From: Owenweeksia sp965214115
GTDB taxonomy: Bacteria; Bacteroidota; Bacteroidia; Flavobacteriales; Schleiferiaceae
Length of the DNA: 64,000 bases
NCBI GenBank assembly: GCA_965214115.1
Contig: CBDCAU010000007.1
Location: 1-64,000, forward strand
Reading direction: 5' to 3'
The notes under the pieces were generated by a model. That model worked only from the letters and a program-made list of their open reading frames with translations. It did no database searches and was not told the origin of the DNA. A program made the position numbers and the translations under genes. Of the stretch, positions 1-8,643 are shown piece by piece (position 1 is the stretch's first letter; every line of letters starts with the position of its first letter).

Positions 1-2113
1 CGTTTCAATTTTGTATTGCAAAAAGGCGTGGAAAAACGCGAGGGCGCCAAGAAAAAACGCGCCTTTGCCGACGACAGCGACGAATGGTGGCACAATTTCA
101 ACGTGCGCAGTATATGGAAAGAAGACGAGGTTACGGGATTTTCCTACAGCTCCACCGCAGGGCTGGCGCGGGTGGAGGAGGAGCAGGTGCACAACGGCTT
201 GGCGCAATTGGCGATTTTGTTAGAGCAGATGTCCGCCACCACCCAATGGGACAAGCGGGTGAGCAAGACGCTGTTTGAATTGCTGGTGCCCACTCCTTTT
301 AAAAATATCATTCGGAATCAGAACAATATCGTTCTAAAACTGGACGAGACGGCGGCGCAATTTCCGTGGGAAATGTTCCACGACATCGCCACGGACGAAA
401 CGCCGGCGGCCGTTAATTCGGGCTTGGTTCGGCAGTTGCTCACGGCGGATTATGAAAAACTGCCGTTGCGCGCGCCGGAGCGGAAAGCACTCGTGATTGG
501 CGATCCCGTTTACAGTTCCGAAGGTTTGGCGCAATTGCCGGCCGCCAAAGACGAAGCCCAAAAAGTAGCGATGATTCTGACAGGCGGTCATTACAAAACG
601 TCCTCTTTGATTCGCTCGGAATCGGCGGAGATAATGACGCAACTGTACAGCGAGAGTTACAAAGTTCTGCACTTTGCCGGCCACGGTTTATACGAACCCG
701 AAAAAGGCCGCGTGGGAATCGCCATCGGCAACAACATCTGCATCAACCCCGCGATGATCAAGCAATTGCCCGCCGTGCCGGAGTTTGTTTTTATCAATTG
801 TTGTTATTCCGGCGAGATGAATGCGTCAGATTCTGCCTACACGCGCTCGCGCTACAAACTGGCCGCCAACGTGGGCACACAGTTGATCCAAATGGGCGTC
901 CGCGCCATCATCATCGCGGGCTGGGCGGTGGACGATGCGGCGGCGGCCACGTTTTCTGAAGAATTCTATATGCGAATGATGCAAGGCTACGGATTTGGCG
1001 ACGCGGTGCAAAAGGCGCGCAAAAAATGTTTTCAATGCCACCCCAAAACCAATACGTGGGGCGCGTTCCAATGCTATGGAAACCAGCACTATAAGTTTCG
1101 CGACCAAGTGCAGAAAAAGGAGGAAAACTACGATTACGTACTCGCCTCGCAAGTGTACGTGGATATGGATAAATCTGTATTCGTCCATCAAGCACAATGT
1201 AGCCGACAAGGGCAGGGCGCTGGCGGAATTGCGCGCCATTTTGGAAAGCGCGATGCACAACGATTTGGTGGACGGCGCCATCCGCGAAAAGGAAGCACTG
1301 ATTTACGACGAACTGAATATGACCAAGGAAGCGCTGGAAACGTTCCGCTCGGTTTTCACTTTGGAAGACGCCAATTTTTCGATGAAAGTGCTGGAACATT
1401 ATTGCCTGCTGCGCTCGCTCCATCTGTCGGAAAACGCCGATGAAAGGAAGCGGGAACTGGAGGCCATCACACAATTGGCGCTGGTGGGTAAAACCACCCA
1501 CCGACTGGGAATCGTGGGGAATGCCTGGAAATTTGCCTCCACTTTTGAGAGTGGAAACACGCGGATTGAGTATTTAGTAAAGGCAATAAAATCTTATAAA
1601 GAAGCCTACGCCATCAAGACCGACCCCTACGATGGGCCGTATTTGGACGCGTTTTCCAATATGATTTTTATCGGCCACCTGCTGGATTTGGAAGGTCGGC
1701 CCGACTGGAACGACGTTTTGGAACGCGTAACCGGCGAGGCAAGCGATAAAAACACCAAAGAATCCCATCAAAAATCCAAGGAAAAATTGGTGAAATTTTT
1801 AGTCCAGTTCAATGAAGAACTGGACGACGTGCACCCCAACGATATGGACGTTTCGGCGCTGCTGGGGATGACGGAGGTGGGCGTTTGCAAACTGCTCCTT
1901 TCCGACAAAAAGACCGACGACATTGTAAAGGATATCACCGACCGTTTTTCCGAAGCCTTCAAATTGCTCAACAGCGCGCGGCAAAACCGCATTGAAGTAG
2001 CGCAGCTCAGTTTTTTGATTGGTCAAGAAAAATTGGCGGAAACCCAAGAACAGTCGGATTTGAAAAAAGAAGCGCTGGAAAAAGTGAAAGAATCACTGCT
2101 GATGTACCGGTGA
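1..2113 (+). pseudogene. CHAT-domain caspase-like protease with C-terminal helical repeats, frameshifted, 5' end outside window
   Basis: The frame is open from base 1, so the true start lies upstream. The N-terminal part carries a CHAT (caspase-HetF-associated) fold: the motif HFAGHG puts the catalytic His at 682-684, and NCCYSG puts the catalytic Cys at 802-804, matching the usual N-A-C-x-S-G. After about base 1170 this frame turns into arginine/glycine-rich nonsense, while the +1 frame continues as a plausible alpha-helical, TPR-like region to the stop at 2111-2113. Removing one A from the AAA at 1171-1173 joins the two smoothly (DMDNLYSSIKHN). The helical part (about residues 480-590) resembles the TPR-S/TRAFs-binding type helical repeats found beside CHAT proteases in conflict systems; that is inference. 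Either the gene is mutated or the base is an assembly error in a homopolymer. As read, the product would lose its helical C-terminus. Confidence 0.75.
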
Positions 2114-2192
2114 AAAAAAGACGCATTGTTTTTCTTAGTATTGTGCCATTCCATTTCGTGTTTATTTGATGGCGCGATAATCTTTTTTCCGT

Positions 2193-4226
2193 TTGCGATT
2201 TTCTTTGAAAAAACCTTCCGCTTGGGCCTTCGCCATTTTGGTGATAAGCGTGGCAATGCTCCCGTTGGTAGTGTCCGCTCAAACGATGGACGCGGTTTTA
2301 GTGCCTCGCTTTTTGGTCTTGTCCATTGTGATTTTTATCGTCTCATTTCATCTTCTTTTTTCTCATAAAAAATCATCCGCTTTGGCTTTTTTTAAATCCA
2401 AAATAGCTTGGCCTTTTTATCTATTTTTCATTTCCTTTTTGGTTTCTTCTTTTCATCTTATTAATACTGCCGAGGCATTCTTTTCCATTGCGCAATTTTC
2501 GCTTTTTTTCGGTTTGCTATTTTCAATAATTCGAATACTCGGCAATAGTCAAAAGAGAAGGTTGGTTTTAATGAAAGCCTTTTTAATCGCTTTTTTGTTT
2601 ATAATTGCGTTTGCTTTCATTCAGTTTTCTCAAATTTTTTTCGGTTCGAAAGGTGAGATGGATTTATATCAGATTACTTCCACGATGGGACACCGGAATT
2701 TACTGGCTTCTATCTTGGTATTGCTTTTTCCGGTTGCGCTTTTTGGAAGTTTTTATTTGAAAAATACTTGGAAAATTTTGTCCGTTTTATTGGGAATTTT
2801 GGCGGTTTTTCTAATTGTGTTTTTACAAGCCCGCGCCAGCCTTTTGGCCTTGGCGGGAATGTCGGTTTTTTTGCTTTCCATTTTTTCTCTTAAAAAGACT
2901 AAAATCGCGCGATGGAAATTTCCCGTCAAAGTATTTTCTCTCCTCTTCTCAAGTTTGGTTTTGGTGGGATTTTTCACCTTCTATTTTTGGCCGGATGAGC
3001 AAAAGCCCAATGCAGGACTACACGCGGTCGGGTTCTCCGGCGATGGCGATAAATCGTTCACGGCCAACGAGCGCATCCTGTTGTGGAAAGCCACCCTGCG
3101 GATGGTGAAAAATCAACCGCTGACGGGTGTGGGAGCGGGCCAGTGGAAAATTTGGTTTCCCAAATATGGCTCGGATATTTGGCGCAGCCGCCAAGGGCAA
3201 GTGCAGTTTCAACGGCCGCACAACGATTATCTGTGGGTGCTGTCGGAAAACGGCATCCTCGGTTTGCTCGCTTTTCTTTTTATGGGAATCACGGTGATTT
3301 TTTGTGGACTTTCCATATTTTTTTCTACATCGATTTCGAAAGAAAAACAAGCGTTGGCGCTCTGTCTTTCCGCCATCATTTTTGCTTATGCTATTGTTGC
3401 TTTCTTTAGTTTTCCAAAAGAAAGAATAATGCACCAAGTTATTTTATATTCGGTTTCCGCCCTTTTATTTTCGCTTTATTTTGATATGAAAAATGAAGAT
3501 TTCAAAACAAAAAAAAGCACCTTTGTTGGAATAAATCTAACTTTTCTAATAGTATCAGGTTTGTGCATTTTTATGGGAATTCAAAGATGGCGAGGCGAGG
3601 TGCAAACCAAGAAAATTTTACAAGCAAGATTGGATGGAAATTGGTCTCAAATATTACGCGAAAACCGTTCGATTCAAAATCTTGCTTTTTACAATATCGA
3701 TCCCACTTCCGTCCCCATTCCATTTTATAGCGGACTGGCGCATCTCAATTTAAACCAAAACCAAGCGGCTCAAGATGATTTTGAAAAAGCCTATAAAATC
3801 CATCCGTACAATATTCACGTCGTGAACAATTTGGCGGGTATTTACCAATTCAACAATCATCCAAATAAGGCGATTGAATATTATCAAAAAGCGCTGGAAA
3901 TTTCACCAAAATATGTGGAGGGAGTTTTGAATGTGGCGGCGCTTTATTTTAATGAAAACGAGGTGGAAAAAGCCTACGAAATTTTAAAGAAAAACGCGGG
4001 ACTTTTTGCGTTGGACGGAAAAGGCGACCCGCGCTATGAACAGTATCTTTTGGTAATTTTAAAGACCGTGCGGGACAATTTGCGCGACTCGGCAACTAAT
4101 CCGGCCACCCGCGAAAGACTCCAAAACCTGACCGAAAGTGATTTGCTGAAAATTCATTACGCTCATTTACAGCAAGATAGCGCCGTTTCAAAAATTATTC
4201 TTCAAGCGGCTTCCCAACCAAACTAA
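2193..4226 (+). CDS. O-antigen ligase/polymerase-like membrane protein with C-terminal TPR repeats
   Basis: A 677-residue inner-membrane protein. Roughly residues 1-450 form ten to twelve hydrophobic segments. A Wzy_C/WaaL-type domain shows the landmarks QARASLLAL, a periplasmic loop with GAGQWKIWFPKYG, and RPHNDYL just before another membrane span. Residues about 490-600 contain tetratricopeptide units (NLAGIYQFNNHPNKAIEYY followed by a second repeat). The family transfers or polymerises lipid-linked glycans on the periplasmic face, and TPR-tailed members are often linked to protein glycosylation or polysaccharide assembly; the substrate cannot be told here. The start is a TTG at 2193, chosen because it gives a short basic N-terminus followed by a membrane span; the first in-frame ATG (about 2256) would cut that span. 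It stands apart from the main polysaccharide cluster at 23-50 kb. Confidence 0.8.
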   Translation: MRFSLKKPSAWAFAILVISVAMLPLVVSAQTMDAVLVPRFLVLSIVIFIVSFHLLFSHKKSSALAFFKSKIAWPFYLFFISFLVSSFHLINTAEAFFSIAQFSLFFGLLFSIIRILGNSQKRRLVLMKAFLIAFLFIIAFAFIQFSQIFFGSKGEMDLYQITSTMGHRNLLASILVLLFPVALFGSFYLKNTWKILSVLLGILAVFLIVFLQARASLLALAGMSVFLLSIFSLKKTKIARWKFPVKVFSLLFSSLVLVGFFTFYFWPDEQKPNAGLHAVGFSGDGDKSFTANERILLWKATLRMVKNQPLTGVGAGQWKIWFPKYGSDIWRSRQGQVQFQRPHNDYLWVLSENGILGLLAFLFMGITVIFCGLSIFFSTSISKEKQALALCLSAIIFAYAIVAFFSFPKERIMHQVILYSVSALLFSLYFDMKNEDFKTKKSTFVGINLTFLIVSGLCIFMGIQRWRGEVQTKKILQARLDGNWSQILRENRSIQNLAFYNIDPTSVPIPFYSGLAHLNLNQNQAAQDDFEKAYKIHPYNIHVVNNLAGIYQFNNHPNKAIEYYQKALEISPKYVEGVLNVAALYFNENEVEKAYEILKKNAGLFALDGKGDPRYEQYLLVILKTVRDNLRDSATNPATRERLQNLTESDLLKIHYAHLQQDSAVSKIILQAASQPN

Positions 4227-4241
4227 TTGTCTGCTTACCTA

Positions 4242-4282
4242 TTCGCGATGCGGATTGACAACTCGTATTTTCGCACCGCGAA
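4242..4282 (+). other. hairpin between two genes, without T-tract
   Basis: TTCGCGATGCG at 4242-4252 can pair with CGCACCGCGAA at 4272-4282 with one mismatch, leaving a 19-base loop. No run of T follows, so this is not a standard intrinsic terminator. It may be an mRNA-end or leader structure between the ligase gene and the next gene. Confidence 0.35.
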
Positions 4283-4457
4283 AAACCAAAACTTCGTCTC
4301 TTTTAAAAACGTAAGACAATGATTAAAAAATTACTTTTCTCGACCCTCTTTTTGGCCGCGCTCGGCACTATGCAAGCGCAAACGGTCAATATCAATCCGG
4401 TGAACGGAAACCGCGGCCAGTCGCTACCGGTGGTGATTTCGGGCAACAACACCTCAT

Positions 4458-5227
4458 TTAGGGCGTGTTCACACTAATGGCGTCAAAAATCAGGGCAAAG
4501 TTGATAAATGCGGTGAACATCACGTCGAGCTTGTCGAACCTTGAGAATATCCTCCGGAAGCGCTTCAGCCGCCGGAACAGCCGCTCCACCTCGTTGCGCT
4601 TCTTGTACATCTCCCTGTCGTAGTCCCACGGCTCCACCCTGTTCGCCTTCGGCGGCACCACGGGCTCGAAGCCCAGTTCCAGCGCCAGCTGCCGTGTCTC
4701 GTCGCCCTCGTAGGCCCTGTCCATCACCAGGCACGCGCCCTTGCACTCTTTCGGGATGGCCCTCATAAGCTCCCGCCCTGCCGGCGCGTCGTGGGCGTTG
4801 CCCGGCGTGAGCGAGAAGATCACGGCCGTGCGGGCGTCCGCGGCAACCATATGAAGCTTGGTGTTCCAGCCGCCGCGCGACCTGCCGATGGCCTGCGGGC
4901 CGTTTTTTTTAAAGCGCCGGTGCCGTCCGGGTGCACCTTCACCGAGGTGCTGTCCAGCCCCATCGCCTCCACCTTCACGCGGATAACGCCCCCCTTCTGG
5001 AGCGCCGCGAACACCCTGTCCAGCACGCCGCTCTTCGACCAGCGGTTCATCCGCATGTACACCGTGTGCCATGGGCCGAACTCTTTTGGCAGCGCCCGCC
5101 ACTTGCAGCCCTGCTCGGCCACGTGGAGTATCGCGTTCAGCACTTGCAGGTTGCCTATCCTGACGTTGCCCCGCTGGACGGGCAGGTGCGCGGAGACCAG
5201 CTCGAATTGTGATTTTGTAAGTTGCAT
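4458..5227 (-). CDS. IS5-family DDE transposase made by -1 ribosomal frameshift (OrfA+OrfB)
   Basis: The first frame starts at ATG 5227 (a TTG at 5242 lies in the terminal repeat and is less likely). It encodes a DUF4096-type N-terminal region (LTKSQFELVSAHLP, EQGCKWRALP) and runs to a stop at 4820. The second, -1 frame carries the rest of the catalytic domain and ends at 4458. The two overlap at a slippery run, T3A8 on the coding strand (A8 at 4910-4903). The fused product of about 256 residues has the DDE residues in order: the first Asp in GLDSTSVKVH just before the shift, the second in VMDRAYEG, and the Glu in NEVERLFRRLKRFRR. The stop codon TAA is formed at the junction by the TA target plus the next host base. 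It looks functional; enzyme activity itself cannot be read from sequence. Confidence 0.88.
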
Positions 5228-5259
5228 CCGCGAATATAACAATTAGTGTGAACACGCCC
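4461..5259 (-). mobile_element. IS5-family insertion sequence, 799 bp
   Basis: The element is bounded by an 18-bp perfect inverted repeat, GGGCGTGTTCACACTAAT, at 4461-4478 and complementary at 5242-5259. It is flanked by a TA duplication (4459-4460 and 5260-5261). It carries one transposase region on the minus strand, split over two frames. Short TA-type duplications, terminal repeats beginning GGGC and a DDE transposase made by frameshifting fit the IS427-like part of the IS5 family; the subgroup is inferred. Base composition is clearly more GC-rich than the host gene it interrupts. The ends and target duplication are intact, which suggests a fairly recent insertion. Confidence 0.93.
4903..4910 (-). 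promoter_or_regulatory. programmed -1 frameshift site of the transposase
   Basis: On the coding strand the OrfA frame reads tta-aaa-aaa-acg. Slipping back one base on A-AAA-AAA gives aaa-aaa-aac-ggc, after which the second frame reads KKNGPQAIGRSRGG, the expected continuation of an IS5-family transposase. A-rich heptamers of this type are the standard frameshift site in this family. Confidence 0.8.
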
Positions 5260-6086
5260 TAGTATGCAGGGCACCAACACCACGGGGCTGTTCCTTTCGC
5301 AAGGTTCGTTCGTGCTGGGCCAAGGTTCTTCTGTTTTTACTAACGTGGTAGTGACCGGCCCGAAGCAAATCACGGCCGATTTGCATTTGCCCGCCAACGC
5401 ACCGCTCGGTCTTTATGACCTTACCGTGGCACTCGGCGGCAACTACGCCGAGGCCAACGCTTTTACCATCAACGTGCCGGCTAATGCGTCGATTAGTCTT
5501 TCGCCCAGCGGCAGCCAGCCCAACAAAACCACCAAGGTGACCATCACCGTGCCGGGCGGCAGTTTTAAGACGCAAGCGCAGGTGATCGAACAAGTGTGGC
5601 TGAGTATGGGCAGCCTTATCATCGACGATTTTGCCAATATCACGGTGGTGAACCCGACCACTTTTACGGCCGACCTGACCGTGTCCGCCACGGCGGCGCA
5701 AGGCCTTTGGGACGTGAATATTTATACCGATGACGAGGTGATGTACACCACCCCCGCAGCGTTTACCATCGCCGACGATGTGGGCTTGACGGATTTCAAT
5801 TTGACCGCGCTGAAAGTGTATCCGAACCCTGCCACTGATTTTATCACGGTGGAATACGAGGCCAGCCCCAACGCGGTGCTGCAACTGCGTATGCAGGATT
5901 TGAGCGGTAAGAACGTGAGCGAAATGGTCGATTTTGAAGTTCAAAATTCCCGACGGATAAAAGCTGACGTGAGCCGGCTGCCCACGGCGGTTTATACGCT
6001 GCAACTGCTGGTGAACGGCGAAGTGGCCGCCACCCAAAAATTTGTGCGGGCAGGGGAGTAAGACTTCATTGCAAAGAATTTAAGAA

Positions 6087-6116
6087 AGCTGGACTTGAAA
6101 AAGTCCGGCTTTTTTT
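6087..6116 (+). terminator. intrinsic terminator after the split surface-protein gene
   Basis: AGCTGGACT (6087-6095) pairs with AGTCCGGCT (6102-6110) with one G-T pair, across a six-base loop, and is followed by six T residues. It lies 26 bases after the stop at 6061. Confidence 0.8.
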
Positions 6117-6322
6117 GTGAACCCTATTTGAAATCATAACCGTTAAAAATCAAAAGTGGGACGAGGGCGAAATCCATAACATTTGTGCGGTAATCGAGGG
6201 GAGCTTTTGCTCAGAAAAAATGGCGTATGTCAGCATTTCCGATACCATAGTTTAAAGTGGGCTTAAAGATGGCTTAATGCGGTGAAATGACTTTTGCCGC
6301 GTTTGCAAAACCCACTGTTTAA

Positions 6323-8149
6323 ATGCGTTTCCCCTCTTTCTTGAAAATTTTGGTCTTGTCGTTTTTGTCCTTGCTGTTTTTGGGTTTGAAATCGGCACAA
6401 GATTTTGATAAAAATAACCGGGCCAAAGATTTGGCGACGGATTTCGTGGCTTCCACCGACGTGCTGACCAAGGTTGCTGCCGATTTTCAAAACCGGAAAA
6501 CGGACGTGCAAGACCTGCGAAAAGCGGTGGAAAACGCGCGCTTTTCGTATAAAAAAATTCAGTTTCTGTGGGACTATTTCTATCCTGAATTTGCGGAGAA
6601 AAACCTGAATGGCGCGCCGCTGATGCAGGCGCAGCGCTTTGACACGCGGCCCGAGGTGGTGCCGCCGCTGGGGATGCAGGTTTTGGACGAGATGTTTTTT
6701 GCCGATGAAATCGAAAACAAAAACCTCGTGGCGCAACTGGCGCAAAAACTGGCAACCGCCGCCGCCACGGTGAACCGCGATTTTCAAAAAAAGAAAATAT
6801 CGGAATACCAAATGCTGGAAGCGATGCGGCTGGAAATCGTGCGGGTTTTTTCGATGGGAATTACGGGATTTGATACACCCGGCTCTGGGAATGCACTAGC
6901 GGAGGCGCGGGTTTCGTTGAATTCTTTATCGGAAATGTTGCCACCAATTTTGGCGACCGGCGATTTTTCCAATTCAGAAAAAGTGCAGGTGCTTTTCGCG
7001 GATGCTGAAAAGTATTTGGTTAAAAATCAAGACTTTGACAGCTTTGACCGCTTGGCCTTTTACCGCGAACATTTGCAACCTATCTATAGGGCGTTGCTCG
7101 CGCTGCAAAATGAAATTCCGCAAGGAAAACCTGCCCACGAAAAAGAAAAACCGTGGAACGCCAAAAGCGAGACCTTTTTTTCAGATGATTTTTTAAACCC
7201 TTATTTTTATGCGGAACTTTCTGAAAATGAAGACAATGCCGCTTTGCGCGAATTGGGCAAAACGCTTTTTCACGACCCGATTTTGAGCCAAACCAACCAA
7301 CTGAGCTGCGCCAGTTGCCACGCGCCGAAGCTCGCTTTTACCGACGGCCGCCCCAAATCGCGCAGCATTGTGGAAGGTGAAACGGTAGAACGCAACTCGC
7401 CCACTTTGGTAAATGCGGTGTACGCCGACCGCTTTTTTTACGATTTGCGCGCCTTCAGTTTGGAGCAGCAGGCGGAGCACGTCATTTTCAACGTGCACGA
7501 ATTCAACACCGGCCACGGCGAAATCATCGACAAATTGAATGCTGAAAAATCGTACGAACCTCTTTTTAAAGAGGCGTTTGGCGCGAAAGAAATCGACCGC
7601 GAAAAATTTGCGGCCGCGCTGTCCAGTTTCGTTTTGTCGCTGCGCAGTTTCAATTCCGATTTTGACAAATACGCGCGCGGCGAAACGGACGAAATCGCAC
7701 CGAAAGTGAAAGACGGTTTCAATTTGTTTATGGGGAAAGCGGCTTGCGCCACCTGTCATTTCCCGCCCACTTTTTCGGGACTGGTACCGCCTAATTTTTT
7801 AAAAAACGAGACCGAAATCCTCGGCGTTTTGGAATCTCCCAAAGAAAAAAAACTGGACGGCGACCAAGGCCGCTACGAAAACGGCATCCTCGCGGAGCAA
7901 GCGTGGATTTATGAAAAATCCTTCAAAACGCCCACGGTGCGGAATGTGGAACTGACCGCGCCGTATTTCCACAACGGCGCCTATCCCGATTTGGAAAGTG
8001 TGGTAGATTTTTACGACCACGGCGGCGGCGCGGGGATTGGTTTGGAAGTAACCAATCAGACATTGCCGGCGGATTCGCTGCATCTTTCGGAAAATGAGAA
8101 AAATGCGATTGTGGCTTTTTTGGAGGCGTTGACGGATAATCCTTTTTGA
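6323..8149 (+). CDS. secreted di-heme cytochrome c peroxidase family protein (CCP/MauG type) with long N-terminal helical region
   Basis: A 608-residue protein with a signal peptide at residues 1-25 (LSFLSLLFLGLKSA). The C-terminal half is a bacterial di-heme peroxidase: two CxxCH c-type haem sites, CASCH at about residue 329 and CATCH at about residue 475, plus the landmarks ELGKTLFHDPILS before the first haem and TPTVRNVELTAPYFHNGA near the end. Family members reduce peroxide or oxidise protein residues in the periplasm, taking electrons from small cytochromes. Residues about 30-290 are helical, without haem motifs; I cannot assign them, and the protein is about 250 residues longer than a plain CCP (about 330-350). 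A CCP fused to a helical sensor or binding domain is possible. The ATG at 6323 is followed directly by the signal peptide, so the start is convincing. Confidence 0.85.
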   Translation: MRFPSFLKILVLSFLSLLFLGLKSAQDFDKNNRAKDLATDFVASTDVLTKVAADFQNRKTDVQDLRKAVENARFSYKKIQFLWDYFYPEFAEKNLNGAPLMQAQRFDTRPEVVPPLGMQVLDEMFFADEIENKNLVAQLAQKLATAAATVNRDFQKKKISEYQMLEAMRLEIVRVFSMGITGFDTPGSGNALAEARVSLNSLSEMLPPILATGDFSNSEKVQVLFADAEKYLVKNQDFDSFDRLAFYREHLQPIYRALLALQNEIPQGKPAHEKEKPWNAKSETFFSDDFLNPYFYAELSENEDNAALRELGKTLFHDPILSQTNQLSCASCHAPKLAFTDGRPKSRSIVEGETVERNSPTLVNAVYADRFFYDLRAFSLEQQAEHVIFNVHEFNTGHGEIIDKLNAEKSYEPLFKEAFGAKEIDREKFAAALSSFVLSLRSFNSDFDKYARGETDEIAPKVKDGFNLFMGKAACATCHFPPTFSGLVPPNFLKNETEILGVLESPKEKKLDGDQGRYENGILAEQAWIYEKSFKTPTVRNVELTAPYFHNGAYPDLESVVDFYDHGGGAGIGLEVTNQTLPADSLHLSENEKNAIVAFLEALTDNPF

Positions 8150-8150
8150 C

Positions 8151-8297
8151 CCTCCCCCGCCTCGTGCCTCGGCACCCCCTCCAAGGAGGGGGACAACGCC
8201 CGCCCCGCCATCTTGGAGCAACCTCGAATGTCTCGTCCCGTTGGCAGAGGTTTCGGCCCTGTCCCCCTCTCCGAGGGGGTGCCGAAGGCGGGGGAGG
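8151..8297. repeat. long imperfect inverted repeat (C-rich/G-rich arms) in spacer
   Basis: The left arm 8151-8193 (starting CCTCCCCCGCCT) pairs with the right arm 8261-8297 (ending AGGCGGGGGAGG), with a small insertion in the left arm. The loop is about 67 bases. It directly follows the peroxidase stop and could fold into a strong structure that ends or stabilises the transcript. Similar C-rich/G-rich palindromes occur at 13165-13336 and 29691-29795. Confidence 0.75.
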
Positions 8298-8643
8298 TTT
8301 AAGATTTTTCTCTAATCAAATCTTCTTAAAAAACGTGTTACCTAAGCATCATCAAACCTTTATATTTTTTCATAAAAAACCAACCCAAAAACCACCCCCA
8401 ATTTCACCCCAAAGAGACCCCTCTTTTGTTACCTCAACTTTACCCTTTTTTTATAAAATCCGTTCTGTCATTTTTTCCTGTCATTTTCATAAAATGCTGA
8501 TTGTCAGAAAAACACCTTCTTATTTTCAATCATTCCAAATAAAAAATTTCAAGATTTGATAATGTGAAACATCATTGGAGATAAAGTGGAGCGGGGAGTT
8601 TTGCCCTCGAAAAACAACCCAAAATTTCACAACACATAATCCA
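8298..8643. other. AT-rich spacer, no gene seen; probable promoter region of the PhoX-like gene
   Basis: The 345 bases between the inverted repeat and the ATG at 8644 contain no convincing coding frame. In-frame codons upstream of 8644 (from 8575) encode no signal peptide, so I read them as leader. No confident Bacteroidota -7 box (TAnnTTTG) was found. Confidence 0.4.

Larger units (their letters stand above)
4319..6061 (+). pseudogene. T9SS-exported IPT/TIG-like surface protein, split by an insertion sequence
   Basis: The 5' piece (ATG 4319) encodes a clear signal peptide ending near MQAQ and continues to GNNTSF. It is then interrupted by the 4461-5259 insertion and hits a stop just inside it. 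The 3' piece resumes at about 5262 and runs to the stop at 6059-6061. Removing the element with one copy of its TA target (801 bp, a multiple of three) restores one uninterrupted frame of about 313 residues, reading ...NNTSFSMQGTNTT... The intact protein would hold two immunoglobulin-like, TIG-style beta modules (about residues 30-220) and a type A T9SS sorting domain starting LKVYPNPATDF, so it would be exported and attached at the cell surface. In this genome the exported product should be lost. Confidence 0.85.

Noticed and set aside
4525..4540. GAGCTTGTCGAA in the first IS, similar to the motif at 29753
   Set aside because: It is inside the transposase frame and matches over only about 12 bases; coincidence.
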